Of a stretch of DNA of 64,000 bases, positions 9,435 to 18,924 are shown one piece after another (position 1 is the first letter of the stretch; each line of letters begins with the position of its first letter). A program made the position numbers and the translations under genes. Source of the DNA: UBA12191 sp964422295 (lineage in GTDB: Bacteria; Planctomycetota; UBA8108; UBA1146); the NCBI GenBank assembly GCA_964422295.1, contig CAYRAM010000011.1, forward strand, positions 23,753 through 87,752, read 5' to 3'. A model generated the notes under the pieces. The model did not search any database. It was not told where the DNA came from and worked only from the letters and a program-made list of their open reading frames with translations.

Positions 9435-9459
9435 CAGCCCGGTGTTTTGCACCGGGCTG
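9435..9459 (-). terminator. Rho-independent terminator of the dockerin peroxidase gene
   Basis: A perfect 10-bp stem CAGCCCGGTG / CACCGGGCTG encloses a 5-nt loop. On the minus strand the stem is followed by TTTTTTG. It lies 26 bp past the stop of the minus-strand peroxidase gene. There is no U-tract on the plus strand, so it does not look like an intrinsic terminator for the permease gene. Confidence 0.9.
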
Positions 9460-9484
9460 TGACTGATTCTAACGGTTGTAGTTG

Positions 9485-11998
9485 TTACTGGCAGATATTG
9501 GCCTGAGCACAATCCAGCAGATCGAAACTCGGATCCGATGCGCAGTTCGGGTATGGCGCAGCGGGTGCGGGGCCATTGGCGAAGAGGTACTGCAGTACAT
9601 TGATCGGGTCGGAAACATCCAATTGGCCGTCATCGTTCCAGTCGGAAGCGTCTTCGCAAGGGATCGGTGCGCCGGTGAAAATGCCGTCGAGAAGTTCGAT
9701 GGCATCGCCCACATCCAGCATTCCATCCATGTTGACATCTCCACGCAGGAAGTATGCAAGGGTTCCCGGTGTCAGGCCCTGGCGAACGAAGCATGCCGTA
9801 GACTTCAATTCCATGCCCAGGTAGTACGGGGTCAGGAGATAGAGGGTCGTATTTGGACGGAAGGTGTTGTACTCGAAGGTGGTCTGGCTGCCAGGAACCA
9901 CAAAGGTTTCCACGCCCATGATCCCACCGTTGTCGACTTCAAGAATGTAAGTCGAAACATCCGTCGTCGGGGTCCAATTGATGATGATTTTTCCATCCTG
10001 TTCGAAGCAGATCATGTCTGTAATCGGGTCAGGGTTCCCACTGGTCCCACCGAGCGGGCCGGTCGTGGCAGCGGGTGCTCCGGAGCCAGTTTCAAGGAAT
10101 CCTTTGACAGGAGGGTGATTGATTGCAGCGCGACCAGCGGCTCCAACCATGGGAAGAAGGATCAAATCGTCGGTCGCTTCACCGGGATTCACATTGCCCT
10201 CGGCGACCGCTTGGTCCGTACCGATGTGGCCATTCGGAAGGAACAACTCCGGATGATCGAAGGGGGCCATCTCCCAGCGAACGCGTTCGTCGGTCAGTGC
10301 CTTCAAGAATGCAACCATGGCTTCCTGGCGTGGAAGCTTACCGTCCAACTTGCCGATGGGATTGATGTACTTCTGCACAGCATTTGGATCCATGTGGGTG
10401 AAATCTCCACCCCGGGTGTAAAACTGAACCACTTGCAATAGTGTTGCTTGGCTGCCGTTGTGCATGAACGGCCCGGTGAGCTCAACGTTTCTCAGCGTTG
10501 GAGTTTTGAACGCACCAATGTTCTTGTTGGTTCCTGAGATGATTTCGTTCGAATTGACAGGTCCGGGAAGCGCGCTGGTCATTCCCGAGTGGAAGAGGGA
10601 GGACCAGGTTTGATCGCCCACTGCGGCGCGACCGATGTCTTCCCCACTCGGACGAACTCCGATATTGAAGAATCCTTTGTCTCCGAATCCATCAGAGCCG
10701 TTGGTTTCAACAGTGACGACGGGACCAATCCCGACATCGGTGTCAGTGTTGAGTTCACCCCATGTTGCTGAAGACAGCAGTGGACCCGAGTGGCATTTGG
10801 AGCACTTGGTGCCCCCACTGTAGAAGGCGTCCATGCCATTTTCTTCCTCAGGAGTGAGGGCGTTTTCGTTTCCTGCAAGATACTCATCGAAACGAGTCTG
10901 ATGTGAAACAAGAGTGGATTCGTAGGAGAGGACGGCGAGTCCCCAAATCATTGAGAAGTTCTGTTCCATCAGCGTGAACTGATCGGGGCCATCCGGGGTT
11001 CCGTTGCCGATGTGTGCGCCATTTCTGTCGAAGAGAGCATCCGAATTCCAGTATTCGGGGCGAATCGCGTTTTGGATCATTTCGACGTAACTGATGTCGA
11101 GCCCCTTGCCATCTCCTGCGGGGACCGCATAGCCACCAAGCCTGCTGTCTGTGGGAGAGACCTGTTGACGGCTCAAAGGCATCACGTTGCACATCTTTTT
11201 ACCCAAGTCAGGCCAACTACGACCTGTGCCGGACATCTCGACTCCGCTCACCGGAGGACCGATCGATTGGGAAGCGAGAGCGGCGCGATCCATAGTCATT
11301 CCGCAAGGGATGATGCTTCCGTCGGCATCCACCTTGCGGATCATCGCATTGGGGTTGCCGTTGCCGCTGGGGTCTACACCGTTGAATTCAGAACGGGCGC
11401 GACCATCCCAAAAGGCGTCGACGTAGAAGATGGAGTTGACCGCATGGGGTGCATTTCTTCCCGTCGTCTGGCGGGTATTGACCCCCAGGACGTTGTGGGT
11501 GGTATCGGGAATTCCTGAGCAATCGTCTTCCTCATCCGCATCACCATCGAGGCCCATGGCGACGCCATTGAAGACCTGCTTATGGATTCCTTGAGAACCG
11601 ACCACTTCTTGCGAGTCCCAGAGAACCTGAGAAAGGGCATCATCCGGATCCGCCAACTTTCTGAGAGGAAAGTCTGAGTGAATCAACGAGTGGTTGGGAC
11701 CGAGCCTTTGGAATACTCCGCCTGCCCCGGGATGACCCTGGTTTTTGTTACGGGTGTCTGCACCCCCCGAATAGTGGCAGGTGGCGCAGGCGGTCATGCC
11801 GTCGGACCCGGCCTGCATATCCCAGAAGAGAGCTTTGCCCAACTCGATGGCACGATCTGAATTGAGGACAAACTCAGAGAGGTTGGAAGGCAGCGGAGTG
11901 GTGGAGATATTCAGAGGACCAAAGTCCTGTCCCTTCACCGGAGTCCCTGCCAAGAGGAGAACCCATAAGATCGTTCCCGCAAAATAAGCGATTCGCAT
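9485..11998 (-). CDS. Secreted dihaem cytochrome c peroxidase-like protein with C-terminal dockerin repeats
   Basis: From MRIAYFAGT the protein has 837 residues (an ATG five codons upstream is possible), starting with a signal peptide. It has two c-type haem sites, CATCH near residue 72-75 and CSKCH near 400, with the CCP_MauG layout including GALFW-like KALFWDMQAG and LRNVELTGPFMHNGS. Residues of roughly 670-755 resemble a fibronectin-III domain (KIIINWTPTTDVSTYILEVD). The last 80 residues hold two dockerin-like calcium loops, GDVNMDGMLDVGDAIELLDG and DWNDDGQLDVSDPINVLQYL. It would reduce peroxide or oxidise a partner outside the cytoplasm. The dockerin tail implies docking to a surface structure, which is inference. 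A terminator follows at 9435. Confidence 0.9.
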   Translation of the reverse strand: MRIAYFAGTILWVLLLAGTPVKGQDFGPLNISTTPLPSNLSEFVLNSDRAIELGKALFWDMQAGSDGMTACATCHYSGGADTRNKNQGHPGAGGVFQRLGPNHSLIHSDFPLRKLADPDDALSQVLWDSQEVVGSQGIHKQVFNGVAMGLDGDADEEDDCSGIPDTTHNVLGVNTRQTTGRNAPHAVNSIFYVDAFWDGRARSEFNGVDPSGNGNPNAMIRKVDADGSIIPCGMTMDRAALASQSIGPPVSGVEMSGTGRSWPDLGKKMCNVMPLSRQQVSPTDSRLGGYAVPAGDGKGLDISYVEMIQNAIRPEYWNSDALFDRNGAHIGNGTPDGPDQFTLMEQNFSMIWGLAVLSYESTLVSHQTRFDEYLAGNENALTPEEENGMDAFYSGGTKCSKCHSGPLLSSATWGELNTDTDVGIGPVVTVETNGSDGFGDKGFFNIGVRPSGEDIGRAAVGDQTWSSLFHSGMTSALPGPVNSNEIISGTNKNIGAFKTPTLRNVELTGPFMHNGSQATLLQVVQFYTRGGDFTHMDPNAVQKYINPIGKLDGKLPRQEAMVAFLKALTDERVRWEMAPFDHPELFLPNGHIGTDQAVAEGNVNPGEATDDLILLPMVGAAGRAAINHPPVKGFLETGSGAPAATTGPLGGTSGNPDPITDMICFEQDGKIIINWTPTTDVSTYILEVDNGGIMGVETFVVPGSQTTFEYNTFRPNTTLYLLTPYYLGMELKSTACFVRQGLTPGTLAYFLRGDVNMDGMLDVGDAIELLDGIFTGAPIPCEDASDWNDDGQLDVSDPINVLQYLFANGPAPAAPYPNCASDPSFDLLDCAQANICQ

Positions 11999-12013
11999 TT
12001 CACACCACCCCAT

Positions 12014-12661
12014 TCACTGGCGAACAATCCTCTTTTGTAATGAGGATTGTCCACAGCCACGTGGATCAAAGAGAGAGATTGTTAACTACTTTGTGTGCAT
12101 TCCCGCTGGCACAATCAAATAGCTCTCTACTGGTCAATGATAGTATTAAAAGTAACTTGGAAGGGACTAATCCCTCCTCTACCTACGATTAGATAGTTAA
12201 CAGGCGAATTGCGCAACTAGATTTGTTAGCATCGAAATATGATACAAAAGTCAGTTTGTTCAGTTTTGAATGGTTCATTGGGCAGAAGATCGTGCCAAAT
12301 TTCCTTTCGCCGGACCCCGCTTGAGATCGATGGGGAGTCTCAAGGAGTTGAGCCAAAGACGACAACAACCCCCATCCGTCTTCGATGAGAGGAGAGGCGT
12401 TCGCCCTGCAAGGGCCCATCGGTCGATCCCGGGATCCACTCGATACAGCCTCAAACGATCCCCAGGATCAGAGCAAAAAAAAATTCGTGTGCCAACGTCC
12501 CAATTGGATCCCTTATGACCTGCTGACCCCTCGTTCCTTCAGCATCCGGCGTTCTGACTCACTGCTTCAGAGAGATGAAGATGTTGAGCAGTTCCATGCG
12601 ATGACCGATGGAAAAACTCTCAGTAACTCATCGTCACTGATCGGGCAAACCTCTTAGATCG
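12014..12661. other. Intergenic stretch without a supported gene
   Basis: These 648 bp lie between the peroxiredoxin stop and the peroxidase start, both on the minus strand. The part near 12050-12260 is A+T-rich and probably holds the peroxidase promoter. An 8-bp inverted repeat, GTTAACTA at 12081-12088 and TAGTTAAC at 12194-12201, could be an operator but is unproven. Open frames here (for example 12385-12657 plus) have no SD, no recognisable domain and a poor composition. I see no RNA gene. Confidence 0.5.
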
Positions 12662-13186
12662 TTACCCCGCGAATGCTTCTCCTTTGTTCCAGTTTGCCGG
12701 GCAAATCCCGCCGGAAACGTAGGCTTGGGTCATTCTCAGCATCTCTTCCGGACTTCTACCCACGCCGAGATCACTGACCGAATGCATACGAATTGTTCCC
12801 TCGGTATCGATCAGCACCATCGCCCTGTAAGCGACACCAAGATCCTCACGGAGAACTCCGAAAGCATTGCAGAATTCATGGGATGTATCTGCGATGACCG
12901 GGTGGGTAATGGGAGTGGAGAAGGTCACTCCATCCTCAAACCATTTCTTGTGAGCGAGGAAAGAGTCTGCACTGGCACCGATGACTTCGACACCCTCAGA
13001 TTCAAAGTCTGCGAGAAGATTTTGCATACCCTGAATCTCCGTAGGGCAAAGGCCGGAGAAATCGAAGGGGTACCAGTAAATCAGATGCCATTTCCCTGCG
13101 AAGTCTTCGTAAGAAAGAGCCTTGTTTTCGCCGTTATGATAGGCATTGGCTTGCCATTGAGGAGTTTTGGTGCCAACGGATGCCAT
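12662..13186 (-). CDS. 2-Cys peroxiredoxin (AhpC/Prx1 type)
   Basis: The 174-residue protein beginning MASVGTKTPQWQ has the peroxidatic Cys47 in SGLCPTE and the resolving Cys in GGICPANW near residue 165, the typical 2-Cys arrangement. It reduces hydrogen peroxide and organic hydroperoxides in the cytoplasm using a thiol donor. The frame is open 32 codons further upstream, but the ATG at 13186 has a good SD (GAGAGGACACCC) and matches the family N-terminus, so I prefer it. The residues around Cys47 (FDFSGLCPTE) differ slightly from the usual FTFVCPTE. It lies upstream of the dihaem peroxidase but 660 bp away, so co-transcription is not evident. Confidence 0.92.
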   Translation of the reverse strand: MASVGTKTPQWQANAYHNGENKALSYEDFAGKWHLIYWYPFDFSGLCPTEIQGMQNLLADFESEGVEVIGASADSFLAHKKWFEDGVTFSTPITHPVIADTSHEFCNAFGVLREDLGVAYRAMVLIDTEGTIRMHSVSDLGVGRSPEEMLRMTQAYVSGGICPANWNKGEAFAG

Positions 13187-13381
13187 GGGTGTCCTCTCAA
13201 ATGTCCTGATCTCAGGAATTAATAAACCGGGGAACGCAACTTTCATGTATCTCTGATAACCGATGATGTTCAATTCGTGCAAGATCAGTATCCGGAAATT
13301 TCAATGTGCATGGCTGGACAGTTTGCTGTGGTTCTTGACGGCAGTCACGGTGGTGAATAGTTTTCCACTCTGGGGGGGCGA

Positions 13382-14908
13382 TTGAATAATTCGAAGAACT
13401 CTCAGAAAAGAGTGGATCGATCTGGCAGCGGAAACAGCACATTCGCTGCGATCGATCTAGGCTCAAACTCGTTCCACTTGATCGTTCAGAAGTCGTCTCC
13501 CCACGGATACATCACAATCGATCGTCTCAGGGAAAAAGTTCGGCTGGGTGAGGGTCTGCAGAATGATGGAACCATCAGGCCTGAGGTACGGCAAAGAGCT
13601 TGCGAGTGTCTGGATAGATTTCGCGAGCGCATCGGATCAGTAAGACAAGGGAACATTCGCGCAGTAGGAACTCAGACATTTCGCAAAGCGGAATCTGACA
13701 AGGCATCATTGACGGAGTTTGAAACTCGTTTGGGGTGTCCCATCGAGATTGTTTCAGGAGTTGAAGAGGCGCGTCTCATTTGGTTGGGAGCCAGCCCCGC
13801 TATTTCTGAGGTCCAAGGCCAAGTGTTGCTCATCGACATTGGAGGAGGAAGCACAGAACTGGTACTCGGATCCAATGGGATTTCCGAGACGATGCACAGT
13901 CTCGAGGTGGGTTGCGTCCAGGTGATGAGAACCTTCTTTCCCGGAGGAGAACTCAACAGGAGGAATTTTCAGGCTGCCAAACTGGCAACAGAAATCGAAT
14001 TGGAACCGGTTCTTGAGATTTTCAAAGGTACAGGCAATCCCGTCTGTGTTGGGACATCCGGCACGATATTGGCGATCTCCAAAATATTGGGATCGTGGGA
14101 TAAAGATCGGCTGATCACCCAGAAGAAACTGCGAGAGTTGCGAAAAGAGGTGTTCCGTCACGATCATGTTCAGGAGTTGGAGTTTTCCCAGGTATCACAA
14201 GACCGAAAGAAAGTGCTTCCGGGAGGAATGTTGATCTTGGAGGTATTGATGAAGCAATTGGGGATCTCATCTTTGGAGGCGATACCCGGTGGTCTCAGAG
14301 AGGGGATTATTGCTGATTTGGTGGGCAGGGATGAAGGCAATGACATCCGTGAGCAAACGATTCAAAGAAAGATGGTGACCTTTGGGGTCGATATACCTCA
14401 GGCGCAAAGGGTCAGCAAACTTGCCCAACGAATTCTGGATGGTGTTCAAGACTCTTGGAAATTGACCCACACAGCAATTCCGGATTGGATTCGCTGGTCA
14501 GCGTTATTGCATGAGGCAGGGCTGAGCATTGGACACGAGTCCTATCCGCGGCATGGAGAATATCTGATTCGCAACTCTGAATTGCCCGGCTTTTCTCATG
14601 TCGATCAGGACGTGATGGGTTATTTGATCCGATTTCAAAAGAAAAAAGTCTTCGAGCACAACTTCGATGGACTCGGTCCATTGAAAGCTGCGGATCAGCG
14701 CCGAATTCTGGTCATCGTGCGCTTGGCGGTGTTGCTGAACCGATCGAGAACAGTCTCCGCTATTCCTATGAAAATTGAATCAAAGCCCAACCAGATCAGT
14801 TTGATTTTCGCAGAAGATTGGTTGGGGAATCACCCATTGACCCAGGCATTGTTGGAGCGTGAAAAGATGCTCTTCAGGGAGATGGGATTGACGATCGATA
14901 TCAGGTAA
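13382..14908 (+). CDS. ppx: Ppx/GppA exopolyphosphatase-family phosphatase
   Basis: A 508-residue protein with the actin-like ASKHA fold of exopolyphosphatases. Phosphate-1 motif FAAIDLGSNSFHLIVQ lies near residues 21-36, phosphate-2 LLIDIGGGSTELVLGS near 150, and CVGTSGTI near 222. SLEAIPGGLREGIIADL near 300 closes the catalytic part. The C-terminal 190 residues are HD-domain-like (LLHEAGLSIGHESYPRHGEY). It should hydrolyse inorganic polyphosphate, or pppGpp as GppA does; the two cannot be separated here. TTG at 13382 is the likely start. The gene converges on ppk1 with only 8 bp between stops, placing synthesis and breakdown of polyphosphate side by side. Confidence 0.92.
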   Translation: MNNSKNSQKRVDRSGSGNSTFAAIDLGSNSFHLIVQKSSPHGYITIDRLREKVRLGEGLQNDGTIRPEVRQRACECLDRFRERIGSVRQGNIRAVGTQTFRKAESDKASLTEFETRLGCPIEIVSGVEEARLIWLGASPAISEVQGQVLLIDIGGGSTELVLGSNGISETMHSLEVGCVQVMRTFFPGGELNRRNFQAAKLATEIELEPVLEIFKGTGNPVCVGTSGTILAISKILGSWDKDRLITQKKLRELRKEVFRHDHVQELEFSQVSQDRKKVLPGGMLILEVLMKQLGISSLEAIPGGLREGIIADLVGRDEGNDIREQTIQRKMVTFGVDIPQAQRVSKLAQRILDGVQDSWKLTHTAIPDWIRWSALLHEAGLSIGHESYPRHGEYLIRNSELPGFSHVDQDVMGYLIRFQKKKVFEHNFDGLGPLKAADQRRILVIVRLAVLLNRSRTVSAIPMKIESKPNQISLIFAEDWLGNHPLTQALLEREKMLFREMGLTIDIR

Positions 14909-14916
14909 GCGATGGC

Positions 14917-17201
14917 TTACTTAAAGCGGTACTTTTCCATGAGGGAGTTTTGTGCTGAGTGGCCGTCTCCACTGGAGATGACCCGTTGGTACTTTGAATT
15001 GGGGAGAAGATTCCAACTACCGGTTTCATCTGAAATGTAATTCAGGATTCCCTCATCCATGATTCGGGATTTAAGTTTCTTGGAAGCGATTGGGAATACC
15101 AATTCGAGTCGCTTGAAGAAGTTCCTCGGCATCCAGTCTGCACTGGATAGATAAACTTTGTTTTCTCCGGATGCGTGAAATGCAAAAATTCTCGGGTGCT
15201 CCAGGAAACGCCCCAGCACCGATTTGACACGAATATTCTCTGAGATTCCCGGAATGCCCGGTCGCAGCGAACACATACCACGAACGACTAAATCGATTTT
15301 CACTCCTGCCTGGGACGCACGGTAAAGAGCGGAGATCACCCCAGGTTCGATCAGTGAGTTCATGCGTGCTTTGATCCAGGCTTCTTTCCCTGCCAACGCA
15401 TTGTCTGTTTCATCTTTGATCAATTTAAGAATCATCACATGAAGTTGAAATGGCGCTTGAATCAATGATTTCAACTTTCTCACTTTGCCCAAGCCAGTGA
15501 TTTGGTGAAATACCTTGTGAACATCTTCTCCGATATCATCGTCGCTGGTCAGCAGGCCCATGTCAGTGTAGGCCTTGACGGTATCCTCGTGATAATTGCC
15601 AGTTCCAAGATGGCAGTAACGCTTGATCTTGCCCGACTCCCTGCGAACGATCATCAGCATCTTTGCGTGCGCTTTGTATCCGAATATTCCGTACACAACG
15701 TTTGCTCCCACCTCTTGCAAGCGCGTCGCCAAATCGATATTGGCACTTTCATCAAAACGGGCTCGCAATTCGATCACGACCGTCACTTCCTTGCCCGATT
15801 TTGCCGCTTTGATGATGGCATTGACCAATTCGGAGTCTTTGGAGGTTCTGTAGAGAGCGACTTTGATCGCCAGCACATCAGGATCAGTGGAGGCTTCTTT
15901 CACCAGATCGATGACAGGATGAAAAGATTGGAAGGGATGATGGAGGAGGACATCCTTTTGTTTGAGAACAGAGAAGGATGACTTGTCGGTGCGGAGTTCA
16001 GTGGGGACGGAAGGGATGTACGATTCAAATTTCAGATCCGGTCTATCGATGAGGTCGTATAGCATCGCCAACCGATGCAGATTTACCGGACCTGGACAAC
16101 GGTACAGTTCCAGGGCTGACATCCCGAACTGATTGAGAAGAAAATCGACCATTTCTTCAGAGCAGTTGTCAGCAACTTCGAGGCGAACGGTTTCACCGAA
16201 TCTTCTTTGATCGAGTTTTCCCTTGAGCGCTTTCATAAGATCGACAACTTCTTCTTCTTCCACCCAGAGGTCACTATTGCGCGTAACCCTGAATTGAAAG
16301 CAACCCTTGATTTCCATCCCCGGGAAAACCAAATCAAGATTGTCATGGATCACTGAAGAGAGCAGGACAAACTCTTCCCGTGCGGTGGAGTCTTTTGGCA
16401 AGGCGATGACCCGTGGCAGCACTCTTGGCGCCTGAACGATGGCGATTCGACTGGTCCGGTGAAAGGCGTCTTTGCCCTTGAGGTCGATGATAAAATTCAG
16501 GCTCTTGTTGGAGATCTTCGGGAACGGATGAGCGGGATCGAGTCCTATCGGAGTCAGCACCGGGAGTACTTGGTCTATGAAGTATTGACGAACCCATGCC
16601 TGTTGTTCAGGGGTCCAATCTTGACGTTTGAGAAGGAAAATCCCCTTCTCTTGCAACTCAGGAAGCAGATTTTCATTCAGCTCCCGGTACTGCTCTTCAA
16701 CCAGAGACTTCGCTTTGTCGGAGAGGAGCGAATAAAGAAAAGGCGCCTGGATTCCGTCGGGGGACTTGAGTTCGACGTTGTAAGCCAAGTGCTCCTTGAT
16801 CCCGGAAGCTCGAATTTCAAAGAATTCATCCAGGTTGGCGGTACAGATGGTGAGAAAGCGGAGCCTCTCCAGCAATGGATAGGAGTCGTCCTTGGCCAAA
16901 TCGAGTACCCGGCTGTTAAATTCCAAGAGCGACAGTTCCCGATTGATGTAGAGCTTGGGATCTTCCAGACGGGTATCTCCGCCGATCTGTTCAAATTGCT
17001 CAGGGGGATAGGAGGAGGGGTCAGGGGNNNNNNNNNNNNNNNNNNNNNNNNNNNNNNNNNNNNNNNNNNNNNNNNNNNNNNNNNNNNNNNNNNNNNNNNN
17101 NNNNNNNNNNNNNNNNNNNNNNNNNNNGTATCTCCGCCGATCTGTTCAAATTGCTCAGGGGGATAGGAGGAGGGGTCAGGGGTGTCGAACTCGGGATCCA
17201 T
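14917..17201 (-). CDS. ppk1: Polyphosphate kinase 1, interrupted by an assembly gap
   Basis: The C-terminal 669 codons (16926 to 14917) are clear PPK1. The catalytic His lies in KRYCHLGTGNYHEDTVKAY and the second conserved His in RFLEHPRIF, followed by VYLSSADWMPRNFFKRLELV. It makes polyphosphate from ATP. The N-terminus continues upstream as KLYINRELSLLEFNSRVL and then runs into 100 N. The 55 bp before and after the N run are identical. If one copy and the N are removed, the frame is restored to an ATG at 17201 (MDPEFDTPDPSSY) with SD GAGGAATGATTTG. That gives about 709 residues, the usual length. So the gene is very probably intact in the organism. Confidence 0.93.
16973..17182. repeat. 100-N scaffold gap with identical 55-bp flanks
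   Basis: Bases 16973-17027 and 17128-17182 are the same 55-bp sequence, separated by exactly 100 N (17028-17127). This is what results when two overlapping contig ends are scaffolded without being merged. Collapsing the duplication removes 155 bp and restores the ppk1 reading frame, which supports an artefact rather than a biological repeat. Confidence 0.95.
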
Positions 17202-17359
17202 CAAATCATTCCTCGAAGCAAAGCTGCTCAACATGCCTGGGCGGCACATTTCCGGGCTATTCTATTATCGCTTCAAAGACCTGATCTGTCGACCAACTAC
17301 GGCACAAGTCGCCATCGAAGCGGAAAGATCTAAGCGGAAAGGATTTCCGTGCGAGGTCG

Positions 17360-18160
17360 TCAGTTGGAGTCCCGATAGGAGGAACCACTGCTTGCCACCA
17401 GGTATCTGCGCAAGCTGGCAGGGAGAAGTCCCAAAAAAGTGAGCAGGCAGCGATAGACTCCTCCAGGGATGCAATAAACGTTGCCTCGTTCACAAGCATC
17501 GAGTGCTTCTCTTGCCACCCTGTCCGATGCCAGCCACATGAAACCGGGGATTCCTGACATGCGTTCGCGTGTGCCGTTGACATCGTGGAACTCCGTCAAC
17601 GTAAAACCGGGGCACAATGCGGTGACATTGACGCCACTGCCCTTGCATTCGAGATGGAGGCATTCACTAAAGAGATTCAAGGCGGCTTTGACAGCACCGT
17701 AGAGAGTGTGTCCAGCGGTGCCGGGAATGAACCCGGCAAAGGAGGAAACCTGGATGATCCGCCCTTTCCCTCTCTCTTTCATCCCCGGAAGGAGGCGGTG
17801 AGTCAATTCGCAGACTGAGATGAGCAGGACTTGCAGAAAGTCTTCCTGTTCCTGCCAGGTTCGTGAAAGGAACGCACCAGACAATCCGTAACCGGCATTG
17901 TTGACGAGAACTTCGACTTCGACCCCATCCGCAATGAGGCGGTCTACGAGGGGGGCGATCTCTTCTGACCGGGACAGATCGACGGTCTCAACGCGACAAT
18001 CAACCCCGTGCTCAGTTCTCAGTTCATCGGCGAGTGATTCGAGGCGATCGAGTCTGCGTGCGACGAGAATCAAATCGTGTCCACGGCAAGCCAGCTCCCG
18101 AGCGAAGCTGCTTCCGATTCCAGCGCTGGCACCGGTGATGAGGGCGACGGGTCTACTCAT
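17360..18160 (-). CDS. SDR-family oxidoreductase
   Basis: A 266-residue classical short-chain dehydrogenase. It has cofactor motif ALITGASAGIGSSFARELA (residues 6-24), VNNAGYGLSG near 88, catalytic Ser in QVSSFAGF, and LYGAVKAAL supplying Tyr and Lys. PGFTLTEFHD near 190 and the C-terminal hydrophobic segment (YRCLLTFLGLLPASLRRYL) match the DltE/YqjQ-like SDR group, some members of which are membrane associated. Substrate unknown. ATG at 18160 has only a weak SD. It stands alone, divergent from the phosphatase at 18355 with about 190 bp between starts. Confidence 0.88.
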   Translation of the reverse strand: MSRPVALITGASAGIGSSFARELACRGHDLILVARRLDRLESLADELRTEHGVDCRVETVDLSRSEEIAPLVDRLIADGVEVEVLVNNAGYGLSGAFLSRTWQEQEDFLQVLLISVCELTHRLLPGMKERGKGRIIQVSSFAGFIPGTAGHTLYGAVKAALNLFSECLHLECKGSGVNVTALCPGFTLTEFHDVNGTRERMSGIPGFMWLASDRVAREALDACERGNVYCIPGGVYRCLLTFLGLLPASLRRYLVASSGSSYRDSN

Positions 18161-18354
18161 GGAAACCCCATTTCAATGGCCATCAATTTCGACTGTGGCA
18201 AGGAGACCCGCCACCGATTCCGGACAACAGTTCTGGTCCATCGGGGTTCCGGATGGCAACTTACCTGCACAGGGCGACTGTCAATGGGTGGTTAAAACGG
18301 GATTACTTGCGAGTCAGGCCTCTGCGGGGAGTCCGAAGGGAATTGGTTTAACCG

Positions 18355-18924
18355 ATGCTGAGTGGAATCTACAGGCACCTCTTTGCATCCAACTTGCATC
18401 CGCTGGATCCTCCGGAAGCTTGGAGGATTGCCCGGGGATCCACATCCCGGCAGCGTTTCAGCGAGGTCCTTGTAAAATTGAAGATTCGAACCGCGATCGA
18501 TTTGCGTCGGCCCGGGTCTTCCGATGCTGCCAAGGGAGAGATCGATTTTCCTGCACTGGGGGTGGAGTACCACAATGTCCACCTGAGGTCTTCCCGATTG
18601 CCCCGACCTGAAGCGGTGGCTCGCTATCTCCAATTGTTGAGAGAATCACCGCGTCCGATCCTGCTTTACTGCAAACGTGGAAAAGACAAGACCGGCTTTG
18701 GCTCTGCCCTCTATCGCTATTACCACCTTGGCCACGATCTCGACAATTCGTGGAGAGAGTTGCGCAGAATCCCCTACGGTCATCGGGTCCGTGGTCACGA
18801 AGGTCCCCATGATTTCCGCAAGCTTCTCGAACGGGAAAAACCTGTGGATCTGCGCCAGTGGGTCGAGGAAGAGTATCCGGCTCATTTCTGCGCACTGACA
18901 GGGGAGCCGGCAAGCCTGCCGTGA
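18355..18924 (+). CDS. Dual-specificity/tyrosine phosphatase-like protein with altered P-loop
   Basis: A 189-residue protein resembling planctomycete dual-specificity phosphatases. KLKIRTAIDLRRPGSS near residue 45 is the usual strand before the general-acid loop. The active-site loop is LLYCKRGKDKTGFGSALYR near residue 100. The family signature is HCx5R; here His is Tyr and the phosphate-binding Arg is Lys (CKRGKDK). The Cys nucleophile is kept. Activity may therefore be weak or absent, or directed at an unusual substrate. It is probably cytoplasmic. The ATG at 18355 has no strong SD. It is divergent from the SDR gene and followed by a strongly structured non-coding stretch. Confidence 0.75.
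   Translation: MLSGIYRHLFASNLHPLDPPEAWRIARGSTSRQRFSEVLVKLKIRTAIDLRRPGSSDAAKGEIDFPALGVEYHNVHLRSSRLPRPEAVARYLQLLRESPRPILLYCKRGKDKTGFGSALYRYYHLGHDLDNSWRELRRIPYGHRVRGHEGPHDFRKLLEREKPVDLRQWVEEEYPAHFCALTGEPASLP

Noticed and set aside
9482..10441. Long plus-strand open frame (319 codons) opposite the dihaem peroxidase
   Set aside because: It lies entirely antisense to a gene with clear haem and dockerin motifs, has no domain or SD, and reflects the skewed third-position composition of that gene.
12385..12657. 90-codon plus-strand frame in the 12.0-12.7 kb spacer
   Set aside because: No SD, no conserved features, and the region behaves like non-coding spacer.
16677..17249. Apparent frame passing through the N run with a different frame on each side
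   Set aside because: An artefact of reading N as sense codons across the duplicated contig ends.
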